This document shows positions 44,576-51,947 of a stretch of 64,000 bases of DNA, one piece after another (the stretch's first letter is position 1; every line of letters begins with the position of its first letter). The stretch spans positions 1 to 64,000 of the forward strand of contig CAVOQD010000019.1 in the NCBI GenBank assembly GCA_963698255.1, read 5' to 3'. The notes beneath the pieces are model-generated. The model saw only the letters and a program-made list of their open reading frames with translations, had not been told where the DNA came from and did no database searches. This DNA comes from JAWKOK01 sp963698255 (GTDB taxonomy: Bacteria > Chloroflexota > Anaerolineae > Caldilineales > Caldilineaceae). A program made the position numbers and the translations under genes.

Positions 44576-45523
44576 CTAAAGCTGTGCGTGGGCGGTTGGG
44601 TGGGGATGCTCCTCGGTGGAGGGCTGGACAGAAGAGCCATTGATACTGACCGAGGTTTCGACATCGACATCGGTTCCGGGCAAAGCAATGCCCATCTGCC
44701 GCAACTGGGCAGGCCAATCGGCAGGGACGGCCGAGCGCCAATCGCCTGCCGCGGCCCGAACAAAGCTGTAGAAGAGGCTGGAACTCAACTGGTCTGTCTT
44801 GGCCAGTTCCTCGGGATGCCACTGCACCCCGACAAAGAAGGGCAATTGGGGCACTTCAAGCGCCTCGATCAGCCCGTCCTCGGCCGCGGCGACCGGTCGC
44901 AGTCCACGACCGATCTTGGCGATCCCTTGATGATGCATGGAGTTCACTTCGTGGGTCTTGCCCAGCGAACGCGCAAGCAGGCTATCGTGGGGAACGGAAA
45001 TCTGATGGCAAATGCGGAAGCGCTCGAACTTGGGCGGAAAAAAGTCATGCTTGTCCAGATCCGGTCGCTGGCTGTGGATATCCTGATAGAGCGTTCCGCC
45101 GCAGGTCACGTTCATCACCTGGACGCCGCGGCAGACGCCAAGCAGGGGCATGCCGGCATCCAGCGCCCAGCGCGCCAGCATCAGTTCCGTGCGATCACGC
45201 TCCCTGTCGGTCGGCCCTAGTTGCGGATGACGCTGATCGCCGTAGCGACTTGGGTCGACATCCTCGCCGCCCGGCAGCAACAGACCGTCCAGCCGCTCAA
45301 AAATGCCGCGCAGTGTGGCATCGCTCATCTGCAACGGAATCATCACCGGCAGCGCACCGAGCATCTCCAATGCGCGCAGGTAGGACTGGTTCATGATGTA
45401 GAGAGGCAGACCAAAGAAGCGCTGTGATTTCTCACGGCCGGTGGGCACGCCGATCAAAGGTCGCCCCAAGGTTGATGCGCCCTGTCGTTCCAAAAAAGGT
45501 TGTTCGCGCAGGTTACGGTTCAT
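44576..45523 (-). CDS. Peptidase C26 / gamma-glutamyl-GABA hydrolase-like class I amidotransferase
   Basis: About 315 residues with the class I glutamine amidotransferase fold. Signs are GLLLPGGEDVDPSRYGDQ, the nucleophile Cys in PLLGVCRGVQVMNV, HEVNSMHHQGI, and the His-Glu pair in VGVQWHPEEL. Free-standing enzymes of this kind hydrolyse gamma-glutamyl bonds, for example in putrescine breakdown (PuuD). No other polyamine genes are adjacent. I chose the ATG at 45523 (MNRNLREQPF) over a farther one because the family fold starts soon after. The C-terminus has a 50-residue low-complexity tail rich in Thr and Pro. No frameshift. Confidence 0.8.
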   Translation of the reverse strand: MNRNLREQPFLERQGASTLGRPLIGVPTGREKSQRFFGLPLYIMNQSYLRALEMLGALPVMIPLQMSDATLRGIFERLDGLLLPGGEDVDPSRYGDQRHPQLGPTDRERDRTELMLARWALDAGMPLLGVCRGVQVMNVTCGGTLYQDIHSQRPDLDKHDFFPPKFERFRICHQISVPHDSLLARSLGKTHEVNSMHHQGIAKIGRGLRPVAAAEDGLIEALEVPQLPFFVGVQWHPEELAKTDQLSSSLFYSFVRAAAGDWRSAVPADWPAQLRQMGIALPGTDVDVETSVSINGSSVQPSTEEHPHPTAHAQL

Positions 45524-45652
45524 AATCAGGCCATTATAGTGATTTGGCGGCTCGTTGACAAAAGATCGCCCCGATGTTGCTAGTTTTGTGCCGCTCGTCA
45601 ACCTTGACACCAAATTTTCGGCTGTGCTACTGTTGTGGTCATTGAATCCAGA

Positions 45653-45783
45653 GTCAGTAGTTCACGATTTGTCATTCTGAGCGGGTCGATCTGGAGCCTT
45701 CACTCTGGCACTACACCAGCGAAGGCATGTCCTGAGTGCAATCGAAGGAATCTCGATTTTCTCCAAATCGTGAACTGCTGAGC
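45653..45783. repeat. Non-autonomous palindromic element (AGTAGTTCACG family)
   Basis: AGTTCACGATTTG at the left is mirrored by CAAATCGTGAACT at the right, enclosing TCATTCTGAGC and GTCCTGAGTGCAATCGAAGG. Relatives lie at 61360-61464 and 44307-44419. It sits between a minus-strand and a plus-strand gene. Confidence 0.7.
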
Positions 45784-45808
45784 GTGCGCAACACAGGTTT
45801 GACAGCCA

Positions 45809-48021
45809 ATGGCAGCCCTATTGCCGCGAGAACCAACAGGAAACAGTGCCGGGCTGCCGGTCTCAGGCCGCGCCGTGTGGCGTCAACGGCTCGCCGGCCT
45901 GATTCTGGTTCTGGCGGCAACAGTGCTCTACGTGGCCACCCTAGACACCGGTCTTCAGCCCTACGAACTGCACGGCGGCGATCTGATCACCCACCAATAT
46001 GCTCAGGTGCAGGCCCGCCCCAGCAACGCGCCCGGCTATCCGCTCTACACCATGGGCGGCTGGCTCTGGTTTCACGGCATCCGCACGCTGGCGGACTACC
46101 TGAACGGGAGTCCGGCCAATCCGATCCCGATTCTGAGCAGCTACAGCACGCTCTGGGCGTTGCTCTCGATCTGGCTGCTCTACGCCATCGTCTGTCGGCT
46201 GACGCGTGGATCGACACCAGCCGGCCGGAAACTGGCCGCTGGCCTGGCTGCTGGCCGCCTTCTACGCCGTCACCTACTTCTTCTGGTACTACGCCACCAC
46301 CACCGAACAGTACAGCAGCGCCATCGCCCAGACATTGGCCATCGTTTATGTCTACCTGCTCTGGCGTGACGCTGCATTTGCCGAACAGCATGCGTCGACG
46401 GCAGATCCAGCCGCCCGCCCCACGCCCCACGCCACTCGCCTCCTCTTCCTGCTCGCCTTTCTCTGCGGCCTCTCCCTGGCCCACATGCTGACCATTGCCT
46501 TCATCGTGCCGCCGCTGGTGATCGTGATCCTCTGGCAGCGTCCCGACCTGTTGCGCAGCCCCAAGGCGATTGTCGGCTCGGTGATCGCCGCCGCCCTGCC
46601 GCTGCTTGCCTACGCCTTTGTCTATGTGCGGGGCGCAGCCCATCCTGAATGGTGGGGGGAGGGCGATTGGCCCAACGCACAGGCTTGGTTTTTCTCCTTC
46701 CTGAGCACGGCACAGGGCCGCGAGGAGCTGGGTTGGGGCTTTGAGCCGGGTGCGGCCTTCTTCGGCAACGGATTCCCCGAGCTGATCTGGCAGGAGCTGA
46801 GCCTGCCGCTGCTGATACTCGGTCTGCTGGGCATTCTGCTACTCGACCGCAAGCTGGCCACACTGCTCTACGGCATGATCGGGCTCACCCTGCTCTTCAG
46901 TTGGGCCTACCGCTACGGCAATTGGTACCAGGTGATCTTACCGGCCTATCCGCTGATACTGCTGGGCACTGCCGCCGTCGCAGAGGCCTGGATGCAGGCG
47001 TGGAACGGCCCGGCGTCCGCAGACACGCAAACAGCCCTCCAAGGTTGGGAGGAACACTCTGCTTGGCCTGACCAAGCTTCGCAAACCTCCCCCAGGATTG
47101 GGGACCGGAGGGGCGATCGCAATGTCGGTAGGAGAGTCGTGCAAGCATTGCCGCTGATCTTGCTGGCGATGGCCGTCATTTGGCGGGTCAGCGCCTCCTT
47201 ACCGGCGGCAGACAGTCGGCAGCGCCCAGAGGACACGGCGCTCGTCCGCGCCGCGATCCTGCTGGATCAGGGTCTCCCGGCCGGCGCGCCGCTCTTTGCG
47301 GCCGTTGACGACGCGCTTGCGCTCCAATATCTGATCGACATCTGGGGCGTTGCGGACAGCCATAGAACCGTCAGCAGCGGACAGGCCGCCGATCAGCTTG
47401 CCCAGGGCCAGGCCCTGTTCGCAACCCTCGAGTCAGCGCCCATTCTGCTCGACGAACTGCGTGAGGCGCTGCCGGACGAGCGGGCCATACAGGTGCGCAG
47501 CGTTCAGCCCGGATTGGGTTGCCATTGGGCCAACCGGTGACGAAACTGCAACGTTGTCACCGGTGTTGCCGCTGGCGCCGCCGTCCGCATCCGGCAGTAT
47601 CCGAATCATCGACGGTGTCACGCTGGCAGCTTTCGCTGTGGCGCCCAGCCCCAAGGGCGCCCCCCTCGTGATAGACAGCCCCGGCAGCGTAGACCTGTCA
47701 TTGCTCTGGGAGATCGGCGCTCAGGGCTGGCCGGATGGCCTGGCCGTCAGCGTTCGCCCTACGGCTTCCGGCGCATTTTTGCCGGACCCGACCGCCGAGT
47801 CCTCGGCTATTCTGCAGGTCGATCGCTCGCAGCCGGCGGCTGTGCGCCTGGACGGCGCGCTGCCGACGGGCCCGGCCACACTGTTGGATGCCTACCGGGT
47901 TCCCTTTCCGCCACAAGCGGACGGAATCCTGCTGATTCTCTACCGGCCGACTGAGGACGGATTCGAGAACCTGGCTGAGATTCCGTTGCCGTTGGCGAGC
48001 AGTGGCCAAACAACTCAGTGA
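45809..48021 (+). CDS. DUF2723 membrane protein, O-mannosyltransferase-like
   Basis: About 737 residues. About ten hydrophobic segments follow the family's first loop, which reads GGDLITHQYAQVQARPSNAP and then GYPLYTMGGWLWF. DUF2723 proteins resemble lipid-linked glycosyltransferases of the PMT/ArnT fold that work on the outer face of the membrane. The last 200 residues form a soluble domain (VTLAAFAVAPSPKGAPL, LLLYRPTEDG-like end). Frameshifts lie near 46215 and 47515. A palindromic repeat is inserted in frame in a loop at 47034-47110. Start ATG at 45809. Confidence 0.75.
47034..47110. repeat. Palindromic repeat embedded in frame in a coding region (copy 2)
   Basis: CCCTCCAAGGTTGGGAGGAA and ACCTCCCCCAGGATTGGGGA form the ends. 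The 3' half encodes TSPRIGDRRGDR here and ASPRIGGRGADR in the copy at 3427-3511, in the same frame. Orientation relative to the host gene is also the same. The insert lies in a hydrophilic loop between two membrane segments. Confidence 0.75.
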
Positions 48022-48097
48022 TCTGGGCAATCCGGTTGCATTCGCCTGATCCGCCTAATCCTCGGTCTATCTGCGGAAGGCTGTACAGTTGGTGATC

Positions 48098-48132
48098 AAA
48101 AAGAGCGCTGCCGGATTGGCAGCGCTCTTTTG
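48098..48132. terminator. Two-way terminator between convergent genes
   Basis: AAAAAGAGCGCTGCC pairs with GGCAGCGCTCTTTTG across a 5-base loop. It has T-rich tails on both strands, which suits both the DUF2723 gene and rplI. Confidence 0.85.
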
Positions 48133-48175
48133 TCAGGGCAATATCGACCCGATTGCGACAGGGACCGGTGGTCGC

Positions 48176-48790
48176 CTATTCGTAATCGGCGTCATCGTCA
48201 TCATCCTCTTCGATGATGTCTTCCAACTCGTCCACCATCTCTTCTTCTTCGTCCTCTGCGGCCAATTCAGCAGCCGCGGCGGCCTCCGCTTCGAGTCTGG
48301 CGGCTTCACGCGCTTCAGCGTCAGCCCAACCCTCTTCTTCGCGCACGACAGCCACCTTGAACATGCCGGAAACTTCGGGCATCAGACGCAGTTCAACGTC
48401 GTAGATACCCAAGTCTCGCAGCGATTGGCCGAGGATGAGTCGGCGGCGATCGATCTCGAAGCCGGCCTTCTCTTCCAACTGTTCAGCGATGTCGGCAGCG
48501 GTCACGGAACCGTACAGACGGCCGGTCTCGCCGGCATTGGCCTGGAAGAGCAGACGCTGACCATTGATAACCGAGGCCTGGGCTTCGGCGTCGGCGCGCA
48601 TCTGTGCCCGCCGACGAATGCCGGCCTGACGGATCTCTTCGGCCTGCTTGAGCGCGCCCTTGCTGGCCAAGATTGCGTAGCCGCGGGGAATCAGGTAGTT
48701 TCGTGCATAGCCGCCGGCCACGGCATAGATATCGCCGGCCAGGCCGAGTTCCGGAACATCCTGAACCAATAATACTTTGATACGAGCCAT
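48176..48790 (-). CDS. rplI: 50S ribosomal protein L9 with a long acidic tail
   Basis: 204 residues. The first 150 are a standard L9: MARIKVLLVQDVPELGLAGD, AGGYARNYLIPRGYAILAS, a long linking helix, and a C-terminal domain with LRDLGIYDVELRLMPEV. L9 binds 23S rRNA near the L1 stalk. The remaining 50 or so residues are not part of normal L9: an Ala/Glu-rich helix (AREAARLEAEAAAAAELAAE) and then an almost purely acidic end with about 25 Asp and Glu residues. Start ATG at 48790 with AAAGGA upstream. No frameshift. It is monocistronic here, without the usual rpsF-ssb-rpsR partners. Confidence 0.9.
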   Translation of the reverse strand: MARIKVLLVQDVPELGLAGDIYAVAGGYARNYLIPRGYAILASKGALKQAEEIRQAGIRRRAQMRADAEAQASVINGQRLLFQANAGETGRLYGSVTAADIAEQLEEKAGFEIDRRRLILGQSLRDLGIYDVELRLMPEVSGMFKVAVVREEEGWADAEAREAARLEAEAAAAAELAAEDEEEEMVDELEDIIEEDDDDDADYE

Positions 48791-48930
48791 CGTACGGTCC
48801 TTTCTGCGTCGAGCGCATCGTTCGGTTTTGATGCGTAGTGTGCAGCACAACGACAAATTAAACGACAGATTAGTCGCGGCTACGATTGAGTCATCCGGCG
48901 CCCAAGCAATGACAGGGACACCGACTGGAT

Positions 48931-48959
48931 ATTGTAGCCAATATGCGGCCAGACGCCAA
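48931..48959 (-). promoter_or_regulatory. Probable rplI promoter
   Basis: On the minus strand: TTGGCG, a 17-base spacer and TACAAT. It gives a leader of about 135 bases. Confidence 0.5.
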
Positions 48960-48976
48960 AACCGCGAGCAATCGAT

Positions 48977-49005
48977 CTTGTTGAAATGACGCCAACACCG
49001 TAAAA
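48977..49005 (+). promoter_or_regulatory. Probable promoter of the Hpt gene
   Basis: TTGTTG, a 17-base spacer and TAAAAT, about 80 bases before the ATG at 49088. Confidence 0.5.
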
Positions 49006-49087
49006 TGAAACCCTTCCTCCGACAGATTGAGCCAAGTGAGGAGGGCGTAAACAACGGCCCTTCTCCAAAGCTGAAACGGGTCGGACG

Positions 49088-49462
49088 ATGAGTCATCAGT
49101 TTGAAGAAGAACCGTTGTTGGACGCAACGACAATTGCTGAACTGTGGGCATTGGATGCCGACAGCGGCTTTATGCAGGAACTGATCCGTGAGTTCAACCA
49201 TCAAAATCGACGCCTGATGGAAGAGATCTCCCGGTCTGCCTTCGAATCTGACAACTGCGATCTTGAAGCCTTGCGATTCAGCATCCATACGATGAAAGGG
49301 TCGAGCAGCAACGTCGGCGCGTTTCGCCAGGCAGCCATTGCGTTGACGATTGAAGATGCATGCAAAGCCGCGGATTGTCAGACCATCCGAGGGCTGATGC
49401 CGGCGCTTAAGGAGATTGCCGCAGCGACCGAGGACGCGCTGAGCGCGTTGTTGCAGGACTGA
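49088..49462 (+). CDS. Stand-alone histidine phosphotransfer (Hpt) protein
   Basis: 124 residues. The phosphorylated His lies in RFSIHTMKGSSSNVGA, the standard Hpt motif (H-x-x-K-G-S/A-S). The surrounding sequence is all helical, as in a four-helix Hpt bundle. It would pass phosphate between response-regulator domains in a phosphorelay in the cytosol. No histidine kinase or response regulator is adjacent, so its partners are elsewhere. Start ATG at 49088. No frameshift. Confidence 0.85.
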   Translation: MSHQFEEEPLLDATTIAELWALDADSGFMQELIREFNHQNRRLMEEISRSAFESDNCDLEALRFSIHTMKGSSSNVGAFRQAAIALTIEDACKAADCQTIRGLMPALKEIAAATEDALSALLQD

Positions 49463-49507
49463 GGCCGTTGCCCGGCGATTGTTTCAAGGGTACTATTAGC
49501 CATATAC

Positions 49508-49605
49508 TGATAGACCGCGGATTCGGCGGATGAGGCTGATTACCGCGGATTAAATCCGAATTGATCCGACTTTGTTCGCCTGATTCGCCTAATCCGCGGT
49601 CTATT
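49508..49605. repeat. Intergenic palindrome (GATAGACCGCGG family)
   Basis: TGATAGACCGCGGATTCGGC at the left is mirrored by GCCTAATCCGCGGTCTAT at the right. It is a near copy of the repeat at 1742-1839 and lies between the Hpt gene and the lipoprotein operon. Confidence 0.7.
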
Positions 49606-49730
49606 TGCACCGCAGCTTGAATGGCACGTTTCAAGATCAATTTCCGGCGAAATACCACCGGCTGGACTCCCCCATAGGTCGGTAGAGTCCAGCCAAATTC
49701 GCCACCCATCTCATTGACAGACCATCCATC

Positions 49731-50960
49731 GTGAAGGACACCGTGTTCCGCCAATTCATACGCGCAGGAGAAAAATATCGGTCGTTTATTATACCGTTCG
49801 CCGTCTTTCTCCTGCTGACGCTCGGCTGTTCAGCCGCCGACCTGGTTCAGCGCGACCTACCCACGCCCACGGGCGCGCCGACTCGCGAGTTGGCGCCCAC
49901 CTTCACACCGACGCCCGAAGTCATCAATGAAATCATCATCGTGACGCCGCCCAATGCGGGAACGCCGGGCGTCATCATCGTTCCGCCGGGCACAGATCCG
50001 AAGGACGTGTTGCCGGATCCGACCGAGACGCCCGTGCCGCCGACGGCTGAGGGTTCAGTGCCTGGCGGCGGATCAGGGCCCGTGCCGCCCGATGCCACGC
50101 CCACCGAGACGTGGACGCCGTTGCCGACCGAAACCTTTACGTCCACGCCGACCGAGACCCCTACCCCCACTCTAACACCCTTTATCCGGGTGCCGTCCGG
50201 GCTGGTCAACCTACGCGAAGGTCCAGGTATCGTCTATCCACTGGTGGCGCAACTCGGCCCCGACATTCCAGTGACCGTCATCGGCCAGAACCCCGAAGGC
50301 ACTTGGCTTCAGATCTGCTGCGTGAGCGGCGATTCCGTCTGGGTTGAACGTGCACGCATCGAACTGGTCAACAGCATTGCCGGCGTTGAACTGGTCTCGG
50401 CCGAGCCGCCGCCAACACCGACGCCGACCGGTACGGCCACGGTCACAGCCACGCCGACGCCGACGGCCACGGCCACGCTCTACCCGTTTGACAAGGCCAT
50501 CGGCCCCCAATTCTTCCCGACCAATAACGAATTTCTGACCATTTGGTCCAAAATGTTTGTCCAGCCAGACCCGCAGAAAACGCCGGATCCAGCCGAAGGA
50601 TACTATCTGCAAGTCCTCTTCGAAGGCTTCGAGCGACCGCCAACCAACGACCAACGGCCCAGCGCCAATGCCTTCTTTGAAAGTGCGGCGAAGGGCGCGG
50701 GCAACCGCGTCGAATACAACTACAAATATGAGTACTTGCCGCCCGATCCCAAGCTCATCGACTGCAATTCGCTGCCGCCCAACTTTGTCCAGTCCTGCAA
50801 AGATGGTAACCTGACTCGTAAGGATCTGCTTGGAACAGGCACATGGACTTTCTTCGTTGTAGACGGTGCCGGGAACCAGCTTTCCGAAGAAGTTACCTTT
50901 ACCACCTCGCCGACCAATCTCAACCGCGAGGTCTACATTGGATGGAATCGAGTTCGCTGA
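49731..50960 (+). CDS. SH3-domain lipoprotein with a Thr/Pro-rich stalk
   Basis: 409 residues. The signal sequence SFIIPFAVFLLLTLGC ends at a lipobox Cys. A long Pro/Thr-rich stalk follows, with several TPTPT-type stretches. Then comes a bacterial SH3 domain (VNLREGPGIVYPLVAQLGPD, WLQICCVSGDSVWVERARI), a second Thr/Pro linker, and a C-terminal beta domain ending REVYIGWNRVR. SH3b domains bind cell-wall peptides or glycans. Start GTG at 49731. The stop overlaps the start of the next gene (TGATG), so the two are coupled. No frameshift. Confidence 0.8.
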   Translation: MKDTVFRQFIRAGEKYRSFIIPFAVFLLLTLGCSAADLVQRDLPTPTGAPTRELAPTFTPTPEVINEIIIVTPPNAGTPGVIIVPPGTDPKDVLPDPTETPVPPTAEGSVPGGGSGPVPPDATPTETWTPLPTETFTSTPTETPTPTLTPFIRVPSGLVNLREGPGIVYPLVAQLGPDIPVTVIGQNPEGTWLQICCVSGDSVWVERARIELVNSIAGVELVSAEPPPTPTPTGTATVTATPTPTATATLYPFDKAIGPQFFPTNNEFLTIWSKMFVQPDPQKTPDPAEGYYLQVLFEGFERPPTNDQRPSANAFFESAAKGAGNRVEYNYKYEYLPPDPKLIDCNSLPPNFVQSCKDGNLTRKDLLGTGTWTFFVVDGAGNQLSEEVTFTTSPTNLNREVYIGWNRVR

Positions 50961-51943
50961 TGTCATTGTCGTCTTTACGTCGATTGGACCGCCGATTGCG
51001 CCGTCGCCTATCCCATAACTTCCGCTCAAAAGCTGCGCTGCTGTTCTGCGTCTGCCTGACGCTGCTGTCCGTCAGTGCATGCCGGCGGGGCGAAGCACAA
51101 TCGCCGGGTATGGAACCGTCCATGATCCGCACGCCCAGGCCGACGTTCACACCCACGCCAGGCCAACCGCAGGCAGCCGTGGCCGCCGAACCCGGTGCTG
51201 ATAATGAGGCCGGTATCGTGATTGCGGCCACGCCAACCGCCGCCGTGCTCACAACTGCAGCCGTCAATGGACCCTCGGGCGCCAAGGCGATTGTCAACAC
51301 GCCATTGGTCAACGCGCGGTCCGGGCCCAGCCTGGACTACGAAGTCGTGACCATCGTTGAGCGGGGTGAAGAGTTTGACATCCTGGCCAAGGATGCGCTG
51401 AGCGAGTGGTGGCAGGTCTGCTGCGTGGAAGACGAACCGGTCTGGGTCATCGGTCAGCTTGTGGACACGGACGGCCCCGTCGATGCAGTACCGATCTTCG
51501 GCGCCAGCCAGTTGACGGCAGGCGGCGATCAAGGCGCGCCGGCCGCGCCCCAGACCGTCTTGAGCGACCAGGCGCCGGACATCCAGTTTGTGCTGGAAAA
51601 CCAGGAACAGTTCCCGGAATCGGCCAACGTACGCATCTTCATGTATGCACACAGCGGCAACGAAGGATTGGTCGGCTATTCGCTTTGGGTGCGCAAAGAC
51701 GGCGTCGCCGTGCCGGTCAATGTGGTCTCATTCGGCGGCTCACCCGGCTTCACCTGGCCATTCCAGGATGCACGCCAGCGTTCGCAGAACTGGAAGGCCG
51801 AGTTCCCTGATTTGACGCCGGAAGGTCGCTGGGAAGTCGAGTTGATCGACAGCGACGGCCGGATCGTCGGACCGCTGGCTACGTTTGACGTCGCACCCGG
51901 CGACAGCAATCTGGAACTCTACGTACGCTACGAACGTCAATAA
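50960..51943 (+). CDS. Second SH3-domain lipoprotein
   Basis: 327 residues. After a basic start (MSLSSLRRLDRRLRRRL) the signal sequence ALLFCVCLTLLSVSAC ends at a lipobox Cys. A Thr/Pro stretch leads to an SH3 domain (VNARSGPSLDYEVVTIVERG, WWQVCCVEDEPVWVIGQLVD). The C-terminal domain has a beta-sandwich look (GRWEVELIDSDGRIVGPLAT) and ends YVRYERQ. It parallels the previous gene and is probably a paralogue with a shorter stalk. I chose the ATG at 50960, which overlaps the upstream stop; an in-frame ATG at 50942 is possible. No frameshift. Confidence 0.8.
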   Translation: MSLSSLRRLDRRLRRRLSHNFRSKAALLFCVCLTLLSVSACRRGEAQSPGMEPSMIRTPRPTFTPTPGQPQAAVAAEPGADNEAGIVIAATPTAAVLTTAAVNGPSGAKAIVNTPLVNARSGPSLDYEVVTIVERGEEFDILAKDALSEWWQVCCVEDEPVWVIGQLVDTDGPVDAVPIFGASQLTAGGDQGAPAAPQTVLSDQAPDIQFVLENQEQFPESANVRIFMYAHSGNEGLVGYSLWVRKDGVAVPVNVVSFGGSPGFTWPFQDARQRSQNWKAEFPDLTPEGRWEVELIDSDGRIVGPLATFDVAPGDSNLELYVRYERQ

Positions 51944-51947
51944 CCGC

